Below are positions 1-5,885 of a stretch of DNA of 7,998 nucleotides, piece by piece. The notes under the pieces were generated by a model. It saw only the letters and a list, made by a program, of their open reading frames with translations, was not told the DNA's origin and ran no database searches. Position 1 is the first letter of the stretch. Every line of letters begins with the position of its first letter. The position numbers were made by a program, and so were the translations under genes. The stretch is from CAVPEW01 sp050247895 (GTDB taxonomy: Bacteria; Actinomycetota; Acidimicrobiia; Acidimicrobiales; VFJN01), in assembly GCA_050247895.1 (NCBI GenBank), contig JBFWTJ010000188.1, positions 1 to 7,998 on the forward strand. The letters are read 5' to 3'.

Positions 1-1450
1 CCCAGGGCTCCATCCGGTCGAAGACGTGGTGGAGCAGGCCGGTGCCCCGGGTCTCGGTGACGAACTCGGAGCGGAAGCCGATGAGCCCCCGGGCGGGGAC
101 GAGGTACTCGAGGCGGACCCAGCCCGAGCCGTGGTTGACGATCTGCTCCATGCGGCCCTTGCGCAGGGCCAGGAGCTGGGTCACCACGCCCATGTAGTCC
201 TCGGGGACGTCGACGGTGAGGCGGTCGACGGGCTCGTGGACCTGCCCGTCGACCTCCCGGACCAGGACCTGGGGCTTGCCCACCGTGAGCTCGAAGCCCT
301 CCCGGCGCATCATCTCGACCAGCACGGCGAGCTGGAGCTCGCCCCGCCCCTGCACCTCCCAGGTGTCGGGCCGGTCGGTCGGGGCCACCTTGATGCTCAC
401 GTTGCCGACCAGCTCCTGGTCGAGCCGGCCCTTGACCAGCCGGGCGGTCAGCGCGCTGCCCTCCCGGCCGGCGAGCGGCGAGGTGTTGATCCCGATGGTC
501 ATCGACAGGCTGGGCTCGTCGATGCGGATGACCGGGAGGGGCCGGGGGTCGTCGGGGTCGGCCAGGGTCTCGCCGATGGTGATCTCGGGGAGCCCGGCGA
601 TGGCGATGATCTCGCCCGGGCCGGCCGAGGCGGCGTCGACCCGGTCGAGGGCCTCGGCCACGTACAGCTCGGTGATCTTGGCCCGTTCGATGGTGCCGTC
701 GATGCGGCACCAGGCGACCTGCTGGCCCTTGCGGATCTCGCCGGCGCGGACCCGGCACAGGGCCAGGCGCCCGACGTAGGGCGACGCGTCGAGGTTGGTG
801 ACCAGCGCCTGGAGGGGGGCGCCGGCCTCGTAGGAGGGGGCGGGGATCCGTTCGAGGAGCAGGTCGAGGAGCGGTTCGAGGGTGGTGCCCTCGGGCAACC
901 CGGCCCCGTCGGCCGGGCGGTCGAGGGAGGCCCGGCCGTCGCGCGAGACGCAGTAGACGATGGGGAAGTCGAGCTGGTCGACGTCGGCGTCGAGGTCCAG
1001 GAAGAGCTCCTCGACCTCGTGGACCACCTCGGCGATGCGGGCGTCGGCCCGGTCGACCTTGTTGACCACCAGGATGACCGGCAGGCGGGCCTCGAGCGCC
1101 TTGCGCAGCACGAAGCGGGTCTGGGGCAGGGGGCCCTCGGAAGCGTCGACGAGGAGCAGCACGCCGTCGACCATGGACAGGCCCCGCTCGACCTCGCCGC
1201 CGAAGTCGGCGTGGCCGGGCGTGTCGACGATGTTGATCTTCACGCCCTTGTACCGGACCGCCGTGTTCTTGGCCAGGATCGTGATGCCCTTCTCCCGTTC
1301 CAGGTCCATCGAGTCCATGACCCGCTCGGCCACGTCCTGGTTGGCCCGGAACGCGCCGGACTGCCAGAGCATCTGGTCCACGAGGGTGGTCTTGCCGTGG
1401 TCGACGTGGGCCACGATGGCCACGTTCCTCAGGTCGTCGCGCGCCGGCAC
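1..1450 (-). CDS. typA: TypA/BipA translational GTPase (3' end outside window)
   Basis: Ribosome-associated GTPase of the EF-G/LepA superfamily, linked in other bacteria to ribosome assembly and stress growth; acts in the cytoplasm. The 483 visible residues read as TypA. The P-loop AHVDHGKTT is at about 14-22, the switch I region EREKGITILAKNT at 51-63, DTPGH at 76-80 and NKVD at 130-133. Domain II follows, then the domain III/V region, ending in the TypA-typical PARGLIGFRSEF and TRGTGLL stretch. Family members are about 610-640 residues, so roughly 130-150 C-terminal residues lie beyond base 1. Start choice: GGAGG at 1457-1461 sits 6 nt before GTG at 1450 but directly abuts the in-frame ATG at 1456, so GTG 1450 is preferred. 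The G5 region reads CVSRDG, a slight departure from the usual SA-containing motif. Divergent from ung. The family call is very secure. Confidence 0.96.
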   Translation of the reverse strand, partial: MPARDDLRNVAIVAHVDHGKTTLVDQMLWQSGAFRANQDVAERVMDSMDLEREKGITILAKNTAVRYKGVKINIVDTPGHADFGGEVERGLSMVDGVLLLVDASEGPLPQTRFVLRKALEARLPVILVVNKVDRADARIAEVVHEVEELFLDLDADVDQLDFPIVYCVSRDGRASLDRPADGAGLPEGTTLEPLLDLLLERIPAPSYEAGAPLQALVTNLDASPYVGRLALCRVRAGEIRKGQQVAWCRIDGTIERAKITELYVAEALDRVDAASAGPGEIIAIAGLPEITIGETLADPDDPRPLPVIRIDEPSLSMTIGINTSPLAGREGSALTARLVKGRLDQELVGNVSIKVAPTDRPDTWEVQGRGELQLAVLVEMMRREGFELTVGKPQVLVREVDGQVHEPVDRLTVDVPEDYMGVVTQLLALRKGRMEQIVNHGSGWVRLEYLVPARGLIGFRSEFVTETRGTGLLHHVFDRMEPW

Positions 1451-1456
1451 GAGCAT

Positions 1457-1461
1457 CCTCC
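1457..1461 (-). promoter_or_regulatory. Shine-Dalgarno of typA that decides its start
   Basis: On the minus strand GGAGG lies 6 nt upstream of GTG (1450) and 0 nt upstream of ATG (1456). Normal ribosome geometry therefore favours the GTG, shortening the protein by two residues. It is one of the few strong Shine-Dalgarno sites in this window. Confidence 0.7.
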
Positions 1462-1481
1462 AGCTTCGGTTCGGGGGCGGC

Positions 1482-1523
1482 CGAGCCTACGGGCTCGACG
1501 GTCCCGCCCCGGTATCGACCGGG
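1482..1523. repeat. Two adjacent perfect 6-4-6 inverted repeats between typA and ung
   Basis: The first repeat is CGAGCC-TACG-GGCTCG (1482-1497); the second is CCCGGT-ATCG-ACCGGG (1508-1523). They are separated by 10 bp, with centres 26 bp apart, but have different sequences. In plus-strand RNA the first would fold with a C(UACG)G tetraloop, a very stable class. In DNA both could be protein-binding sites. The first overlaps a TAGGCT hexamer (minus strand, 1489-1484), a possible typA -10; the second ends 3 bp before the proposed ung -10. The symmetry is seen directly; an operator role is inference. Confidence 0.5.
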
Positions 1524-1526
1524 CGT

Positions 1527-1532
1527 TAGGGT
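1527..1532 (+). promoter_or_regulatory. Candidate -10 (TAGGGT) for a leaderless or near-leaderless ung mRNA
   Basis: TAGGGT fits the actinobacterial TANNNT -10 pattern and ends 9 nt before the ung ATG. Initiation 6-9 nt downstream would fall at or within two or three bases of the start codon. The intervening bases show no convincing Shine-Dalgarno. No clear -35 is visible. Confidence 0.5.
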
Positions 1533-1541
1533 CGGGGCGCG

Positions 1542-2213
1542 ATGGCGCCGCGGACCGACTGGAACCCGATCCTGCGAGCGGAGCTCGCCAAGCCGTACTG
1601 GCCCGAGCTGCAGCGCTTCGTGGCCGAGGAGCGGACCCGAGGACCCGTCTACCCGCCCCACGACGAGGTGTTCGCCGCCCTGCACCTGACGCCGTTCTCC
1701 GAGGTGAAGGCGCTCATCCTGGGCCAGGACCCGTACCACGGTCCCCGGCAGGCCCACGGGCTGTGCTTCTCGGTGCGGCCGCCGGTCGCCCCACCGCCGT
1801 CGCTGGTCAACATCTTCACCGAGCTCGAGACCGACCTGGGCATCCCCCGGCCCAACCACGGCAGCCTCGAGGCCTGGGCCCGCCAGGGCGTCCTGCTGCT
1901 CAACGCCACGCTGACCGTGCGGGGCGGGCAGGCCGCGTCGCACCAGGGCCGGGGCTGGGAGACCTTCACCGACGAGGTCATCCGGGCCGTCGACGCCAAG
2001 CCCGAACCGGTCGTCTTCATCCTCTGGGGCGCGTCGGCCCGGCGGAAGAAGGGCCTGGTCGACACGACCCGGCACACGATCATCGAGTCGGCCCACCCCT
2101 CTCCCCTGTCGGCTCACAACGGCTTCTTCGGCAGCCGGCCGTTCTCGCGCACCAACGCCGCGCTGGAAGCCGCCGGCCGCACGCCGATCGACTGGCACAT
2201 CCCCGACCGCTGA
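1542..2213 (+). CDS. ung: Uracil-DNA glycosylase, family 1
   Basis: Removes uracil from DNA, from dUTP misincorporation or cytosine deamination, as the first step of base excision repair; cytoplasmic. At 223 residues it is close to the usual length of about 225-230. The water-activating loop GQDPYHGPRQAHGLCFSV spans 61-78 with catalytic Asp63. LLLNATLTVRGGQA followed by SHQGRGWETFTD carries the uracil-recognition Asn. HPSPLSAHNGFFGS starts at 185 and supplies the catalytic His and the minor-groove Leu loop. The protein is full length and intact. It is probably transcribed from its own promoter as a leaderless mRNA, divergent from typA. Its stop codon lies inside one copy of a 30-bp imperfect direct repeat (2210-2239). 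A high-GC genome with frequent cytosine deamination would need this enzyme. Identification is secure. Confidence 0.98.
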   Translation: MAPRTDWNPILRAELAKPYWPELQRFVAEERTRGPVYPPHDEVFAALHLTPFSEVKALILGQDPYHGPRQAHGLCFSVRPPVAPPPSLVNIFTELETDLGIPRPNHGSLEAWARQGVLLLNATLTVRGGQAASHQGRGWETFTDEVIRAVDAKPEPVVFILWGASARRKKGLVDTTRHTIIESAHPSPLSAHNGFFGSRPFSRTNAALEAAGRTPIDWHIPDR

Positions 2214-2505
2214 CCCATCGAGTGGATGGCGACGAGGCCGGGCAGCCTCACCGTCAGATCCGGTCGGACGCCTCCTGGTCGTTCGGGTCGTCGGCCATGG
2301 GTGGCAGGAACGCCCGGATCATCGAGTCGTTCGACATCCAACCTCCGCGCCGCCTGACGATGAGGCCAACGCGTTGGAGGCGGTTCAGGTCACGGGCGAG
2401 CGTCCGTGGTCCAGCCTTCGCGTAGAGGGACGCGAGCCTGGGTGTGAGGCCTCCGAGGTCCACCCGCGCCACGGGCTGATCCCTCGGGTGGATGGTGGCG
2501 AGGCC
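2210..2505 (+). repeat. 30-bp imperfect direct repeat (2210-2239 and 2476-2505) flanking the HTH fragment
   Basis: The two copies begin CTGA and end GGCGAGGCC or GACGAGGCC, and match at 25 of 30 positions in the same orientation, starts 266 bp apart. The left copy contains the ung stop codon. The right copy lies at the 5' edge of the minus-strand HTH fragment. The 236 bp between them have a looser, lower-GC composition than the neighbouring genes. They may be a recombination or attachment scar, or an old local duplication; with five mismatches neither can be proved here. Confidence 0.4.
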
Positions 2506-2514
2506 GGACCGCAC
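2254..2514 (-). pseudogene. Winged-HTH C-terminal fragment, possibly a remnant of a Fic-type or regulatory protein
   Basis: An open frame of about 86 codons ends at the TGA at 2254-2256. The segment GPRTLARDLNRLQRVGL followed by IVRRRGGW looks like a winged helix: a recognition helix, then a wing. It is followed by SMIRAFLPPMADD, a tail resembling the C-termini of some Fic-family and HTH proteins. No plausible N-terminal domain precedes it. Upstream on this strand the frame runs antisense to two plus-strand genes, so that part is not believed. Possible starts are GTG codons at 2514, 2472 or 2463, none with a good ribosome site. Codon use (CCA, GGA, GGT, GTT, AGG, CAA) is much less GC3-biased than the neighbours, suggesting foreign origin or decay. 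It could also be a genuine small DNA-binding protein. The Fic link is a recollection of family style, not a firm match. Confidence 0.4.
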
Positions 2515-2590
2515 GCCGCCACCGCTGCCGGGCTGGCAGGATGGCGCAGGGCGGTACCGAGGAGCGACTGCCGGCGGGGGTGGCGTGGCG

Positions 2591-2953
2591 ATGACAGCGC
2601 AGGACGTGCGGGCCTGGCGCCTCTGGCGCTTGCGCACCACCCTCACCTGGCTCGTCCGGCTGGTCGGGGCCGCCGTCCTGCTCGTCACCTCGATCGTCCT
2701 GGGAGGGGGCCTCCCCGACGGCGGTGAGCTGGGCGAGGACCGGCCCCTGGGGCATCGGCGCGTGCGCCTCGTCGGGGCCCTGTCCGGGGTCGGCGAGCGG
2801 GTCCTGCCGGGCCGGTCGCTCCGGACACGCGCCCTGCGCCTCCCCTCGCCCCGCGTCGTGCACGTCGCGGGCGACGGCGACGTCTGGTTGGAGGGCTGGT
2901 CCCGCAATGCCGTCCTCGGGCAGCTCATCGCGACCCCGGGACGGAGCCGGTGA
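2591..2953 (+). CDS. Small single-pass membrane protein of unknown function
   Basis: I do not recognise the family. The 120-residue product has an Arg/Trp-rich N-terminus (Arg at 7, 10, 13 and 15), then a hydrophobic stretch at about 24-38 (LVGAAVLLVTSIVLG). This predicts one membrane helix with the N-terminus inside and about 80 residues outside. The outer part is Arg-rich and ends in a compact region containing VVHVAGDGDVWLEGW. ATG 2591 is chosen because the helix starts soon after; an in-frame GTG at 2585 is the alternative. A G-run at 2576-2580 is the only ribosome-site-like element. Codon positions show strong GC3 bias, supporting a real gene. Its stop overlaps the next start (GTGA, 2950-2953), so the two are translationally coupled and probably work together. 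Confidence 0.65.
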   Translation: MTAQDVRAWRLWRLRTTLTWLVRLVGAAVLLVTSIVLGGGLPDGGELGEDRPLGHRRVRLVGALSGVGERVLPGRSLRTRALRLPSPRVVHVAGDGDVWLEGWSRNAVLGQLIATPGRSR

Positions 2954-3303
2954 GCCAGGACGGCGACCTCCACGTCGTGCTCAGGACCACGACGAAGGTG
3001 GCGAAGCTGGCCGTCCTGCTCGACCTGGTGACGCAGAACCTCCCGGACGCGCTCGACGAACGGCGGGTCCACCGCCTGGACGCGGTGAGGGGAACGAAGG
3101 CGGTCCTGGAGGCGGACATCCCCAAGGGCCTGGCTCCGCAGGACGTCGCCCGGGCGCTCGACGAGGAGCTCGAGGCCTGCCGTCGGCGGACCGGGACCTC
3201 GACCGCGGAGGAGATCTCGGATCGAGAGCGGCTCGACGAGGCGTGCCGGGCGCGGGGCCTCGACCTGACCTGGCGGCCGCCGCGCCGACGGTTCTTCGGC
3301 TGA
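2950..3303 (+). CDS. Small soluble protein of unknown function, coupled to the membrane protein upstream
   Basis: I do not recognise the family. The 117-residue product has no membrane segment. It opens with a beta/alpha-like segment (DLHVVLRTTTKVAKLAVLLDLV, about 6-27) and continues with charged helices (VARALDEELEACRRR). The tail is basic and aromatic (DLTWRPPRRRFFG). The GTG start overlaps the preceding stop by 4 nt; GGAG at 2943-2946 is close, while GGGA at 2938-2941 is better spaced at 8 nt. Third codon positions are strongly G/C. The gene converges on the sigma-factor gene, 49 bp away. A cytosolic partner of the membrane protein is an inference from coupling only. A toxin-antitoxin pair was considered, but no motif supports it. 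Confidence 0.65.
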   Translation: MSQDGDLHVVLRTTTKVAKLAVLLDLVTQNLPDALDERRVHRLDAVRGTKAVLEADIPKGLAPQDVARALDEELEACRRRTGTSTAEEISDRERLDEACRARGLDLTWRPPRRRFFG

Positions 3304-3311
3304 CCTCGATG

Positions 3312-3354
3312 TCCGACCGGCGGTCCCGTCCCGGACGGCCGGAGGTGCGACCTC
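3312..3354. terminator. Weak candidate bidirectional terminator region
   Basis: Between the convergent genes, TCCGACCG (3312-3319) can pair with CGGCCGGA (3336-3343) with one A-C mismatch and a 16-nt loop. A second small hairpin, GAGGT-GCG-ACCTC (3342-3354), overlaps the sigma-gene stop. There is no U-tract on either strand, so intrinsic termination is uncertain. Position is the main support. Confidence 0.25.
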
Positions 3355-5098
3355 AGCCGTCGGAGAGGGTGGTGGGACCGAGGGACGGGCCGTCGGGACG
3401 GGACGGTGGAACCGGTGTCGTGGCGGTCGCGGTCGCCGTCGCCGTGGCCCTGCCGCCCGGGCCGGTCACGGTGAGCTCGAAGGTCGCCGTGGCGCCGGCG
3501 GGTGTGTGGGCGCAGGCCTCGAGCGAACCGTCGGGGCCGATCGGGCCGAGGGGCTCGACCGTGCCGGCGATCGTGGCCGTGTCGGCACCGGTGCTCGACC
3601 ACAACAGGCGGTAGCCGCGACCGGCCGTCGTGGACGGGCAGGGGCTCGGGCCGTCCTGGGCGGTGGCCGCGAAGCGCTGGATCGTGGGCGCGGCGGGACG
3701 GGGGGTCGACGTCGTGGTGGTCGTCGGGACCTCGGCCACCGGCGGGGGTTCCGGTACCGCCGGGGCGACCGTGGTCGTGGGCGAGACGGTCGTGGACGTG
3801 GTCGTCGCCGCCCCGGCGCGCGCCGCGGGCGCGACGGTGGTGGTCGGTGGGACGGCCGTCCGGTCCGTGCCGTGGCCGTCCCACGGGCCGGCCCGCAAGA
3901 GGGTGACCAGCAGGGTGACGGCCGCCGCCGATCCGACCAGCGCCGCGGCCCTCCCCCACCCACGCCGGCCGGTCGTCGGCGTCGGGCTCCCGGTCGCCAC
4001 CGAACCTTCAGCAACAGACGGCTCGGCCGTGGGGATGGCACCCGCTCCCGGCGACTCCGGGCCGGTCAGGTCCGTGCCACCCCGGCCGCCGCCCGGCCCC
4101 TGTGCATCGGCCAGGCCGGGCCCACCGTCCCCGTGGCCCGATCGGTGTGCGTCGGCGAGGTCGGGGCCACCGTCCCCGTGGCCCGATCGGTGTGCATCGG
4201 CGAGGTCCGTGCCACCCTGGCCGGGGCCCACGGGCGCGGCCGCGGACGTCGCGCCGAACCAGGAGGAGCCAGCCATCGGCACGCCCTGGGCCGACAGGGC
4301 CGCGGCGGCCTGGGTCTTGAGCACCGTCGGGGCGGCGACCAGGGGCACGGCGGCGAACATCGCGGCGGGAGCGAGGTGGCCCCGCTCCTGCTCGGTGCAC
4401 CGCGCACACCGCTTCAGGTGGCGGCGGGTCACCCCGACCACCTCGGGACCGAACCGGGACAGGCCTGCCGCGTCCAGGGCCCGGGCCAGATCGGTGCAGC
4501 GGGGCCGGCCGGCGCGCCACAGCACCCGGGCCCGCACCGCGTCGCCGAGGCGGGACCGGAGGCGGAACAGCAGCTGGTGGGCGTTGTTCGGCGTCACGTC
4601 CAACGCCACGGCGATCTCGGCCGGGCCCAGGCCGTGGCGCAGGTGCAGGTCCAGCACGCTCGCGTCCCGGGGGCCCAGCGCCGCGGCCGCGGCCCAGACC
4701 AGGTCCGCCTGGTCGGCCTGCTCGGCGCCGGCCGCGGTCGTGTCGGTGCCGGCGTTCCGGCGGTCGATCTCCATCGCGGTCTCCTCGTCGCCGAGGGCGA
4801 CGTCACGGCGGTCCCGGGTGACCCGGTCGAGCGCCCCGTTGCGGGCGATGCGGAGCAGCCACCCGCCGAACGCGGCGGGCTCCCGCAGCGAGGCGAGCCG
4901 CCGCCACGCGGTGAGGAACGTCTCCTGGGCCACGTCGGCGGCCGCGTCCCGGTCCCGCAGGATCGTCCAGGCCAGCGAGTGGACCCGATCGAACCAGCGG
5001 TCGAACAGGATGCCGAAGGCCCGGTCGTCGCCGTCGCGGGCGGCCAGGACCAGGTCCAGGTCGGCGTCGCCGCGGCCGGCGGTCAGCGACGATCGCAC
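3353..5098 (-). CDS. ECF-type sigma factor fused to an anti-sigma-like zinc motif, membrane helix and extracytoplasmic Ig-like domain
   Basis: Predicted transcription initiation factor tethered to the membrane. Sigma region 2 is at about 25-98 (DVAQETFLTAWRRL at 55-68, FGGWLLRIARN at 77-87). Region 4 is at about 133-190 (LGPRDASVLDLHLRHGL, then EIAVALDV). HLKRCARC at 227-234 matches the Hx3Cx2C motif of zinc anti-sigma factors. Next come a 15-residue repeat linker (295-354), an Arg-flanked helix (384-401), a Thr/Pro-rich stalk (about 411-470) and an Ig-like domain (about 471-561) with Cys487 and Cys529, which could form a disulfide. The positive charge before the helix puts the sigma part inside and the Ig part outside. 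Typical ECF factors have about 170-200 residues; this has 581. GTG 5098 lies 4 nt after the transpeptidase stop. I recall ECF groups with C-terminal membrane extensions in actinobacteria; group assignment needs a profile search. The sigma core is secure, the sensor role inferred. Confidence 0.9.
   Translation of the reverse strand: MRSSLTAGRGDADLDLVLAARDGDDRAFGILFDRWFDRVHSLAWTILRDRDAAADVAQETFLTAWRRLASLREPAAFGGWLLRIARNGALDRVTRDRRDVALGDEETAMEIDRRNAGTDTTAAGAEQADQADLVWAAAAALGPRDASVLDLHLRHGLGPAEIAVALDVTPNNAHQLLFRLRSRLGDAVRARVLWRAGRPRCTDLARALDAAGLSRFGPEVVGVTRRHLKRCARCTEQERGHLAPAAMFAAVPLVAAPTVLKTQAAAALSAQGVPMAGSSWFGATSAAAPVGPGQGGTDLADAHRSGHGDGGPDLADAHRSGHGDGGPGLADAQGPGGGRGGTDLTGPESPGAGAIPTAEPSVAEGSVATGSPTPTTGRRGWGRAAALVGSAAAVTLLVTLLRAGPWDGHGTDRTAVPPTTTVAPAARAGAATTTSTTVSPTTTVAPAVPEPPPVAEVPTTTTTSTPRPAAPTIQRFAATAQDGPSPCPSTTAGRGYRLLWSSTGADTATIAGTVEPLGPIGPDGSLEACAHTPAGATATFELTVTGPGGRATATATATATTPVPPSRPDGPSLGPTTLSDG
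3416..3450 (-). repeat. Hexanucleotide run encoding an Ala-Thr tract
   Basis: Imperfect 6-bp units (GCGACC, GCGACG and GCCACG types) encode five Ala-Thr pairs at residues 551-560 of the sigma protein, at the end of its Ig-like domain. Such runs can change copy number by slippage, but the differing synonymous codons suggest this one is fairly stable. Confidence 0.6.
4077..4230 (-). repeat. 45-bp tandem repeat (about 3.4 copies) in the sigma-factor linker
   Basis: Units start at 4077, 4122 and 4167, with a partial unit from 4212. The 4122 and 4167 copies differ at 3 of 45 bases; the 4077 copy is more diverged. In frame they encode 15-residue units such as GGTDLADAHRSGHGD (residues 295-309) and GGPDLADAHRSGHGD (310-324), then a degenerate third and a partial fourth. 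Two full units carry two His each among Asp and Gly, giving a flexible linker with possible metal-binding character between the zinc motif and the membrane helix. High identity implies recent duplication, and copy number may vary between strains. Confidence 0.85.
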
Positions 5099-5102
5099 CG
5101 CC

Positions 5103-5885
5103 TCACCCCACGATCGTGACCGGCGTGCCGAGCGGGACGAGCCCGGTCAGGCGGGTCGCGACGTCGTTGGGGACCCGGACGCACCCGTGGGAGACGTCCC
5201 GGCCGATGCTGGAGGGGTCGTCGGTCCCGTGGATGCCGATCTGGCCGTCGCCCCCGGCGAACTCGGTCAGCACGTCGGAGTGGCCCGACAGCCCGAAGGC
5301 GTACGGCCCGTAGGGGCCCGCCTCGCTGCCGGTGTCGAGCTTGTCGGTCACGTAGAAGCGTCCGGTCGGGGTGGGCGCGTCCGGTGCGCCCACGGCCACC
5401 GGGGTGGTGAGGGTCACCTCGCCGCCGACGGTGAGGGTCAGGGTCCGGGCGGCGAGGTCGACGTGGATGGCCTCGTCGACCTCCCGCACCTCGATCCCCT
5501 CGCCGCGGATCCAGCCGCTCGACCCGTTGGGACGGACCGGGAGCTCGACGCGGAGCCAGCCGTCACGGCGGTCGACGATCGGCAGGGCCCGGGCCGAGCC
5601 CAGCTCGGTCAGCGGGTCGAGCACCAGGATGACCGTCGGGTCGCCGGGCGACGCGTGCACCTCGACGGCGCGGTCGGGCCGGGCGACCTCGACGGTCACC
5701 TCGACGTCCGTGGTCCCACCGTCGGCCGGCGGCACCACGGTCGTGGCCGCGCCCTGCACCACCGTGGTCGGCGTCGTGTCGGGAGCACTGCCGTCGCCGC
5801 CCGCCGTGGCGCCGCCGCCGCACCCCACCAGGGTGAGGGCGGCGACGGCCACGGTTGCACGGGCGGCGAACGCCCGGCAGGTCAT
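5103..5885 (-). CDS. Lipoprotein L,D-transpeptidase (SH3-like plus YkuD domain)
   Basis: Predicted to make 3-3 cross-links in peptidoglycan, or attach proteins to it, outside the membrane. The 260 residues begin with a lipoprotein signal whose lipobox is LVGC (Cys22), then a Thr/Val/Pro linker to about 60. An SH3-like domain (about 72-133) includes DGWLRVELPVRPNG and SGWIRG. A YkuD domain (about 139-259) includes PTPTGRFYVTDKLD. The catalytic signature is complete: His219 (HGTDD) and SHGCVRVPN with catalytic Cys235. Known mycobacterial Ldt enzymes carry Ig-like domains before YkuD; here an SH3-like module takes that place and may bind wall polymer. The ATG overlaps the preceding stop by one base (TGATG), and the sigma gene starts 4 nt after its own stop, so all three are expected to be co-translated. 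An amidase or carboxypeptidase is ruled out by the YkuD motif. The substrate is not determinable. Confidence 0.93.
   Translation of the reverse strand: MTCRAFAARATVAVAALTLVGCGGGATAGGDGSAPDTTPTTVVQGAATTVVPPADGGTTDVEVTVEVARPDRAVEVHASPGDPTVILVLDPLTELGSARALPIVDRRDGWLRVELPVRPNGSSGWIRGEGIEVREVDEAIHVDLAARTLTLTVGGEVTLTTPVAVGAPDAPTPTGRFYVTDKLDTGSEAGPYGPYAFGLSGHSDVLTEFAGGDGQIGIHGTDDPSSIGRDVSHGCVRVPNDVATRLTGLVPLGTPVTIVG

Noticed and set aside
26..2425. Very long plus-strand open frame (799 codons)
   Set aside because: It runs antisense to typA and then out of frame through ung, both identified by clear motifs. Long stop-free antisense frames are expected at this GC content.
2515..3072. Minus-strand upstream extension of the HTH fragment
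   Set aside because: The frame is open, but the product is low-complexity and lies antisense to two plus-strand genes with proper codon bias and coupling.
2591..3303. Toxin-antitoxin pair
   Set aside because: Size and coupling fit, but no toxin or antitoxin motif or DNA-binding domain is visible in either product, so it is kept as unknown.
4077..4230. CRISPR-like array
   Set aside because: Repeats are directly adjacent with no unique spacers, keep a 45-bp period in frame with the sigma gene and encode a protein repeat.
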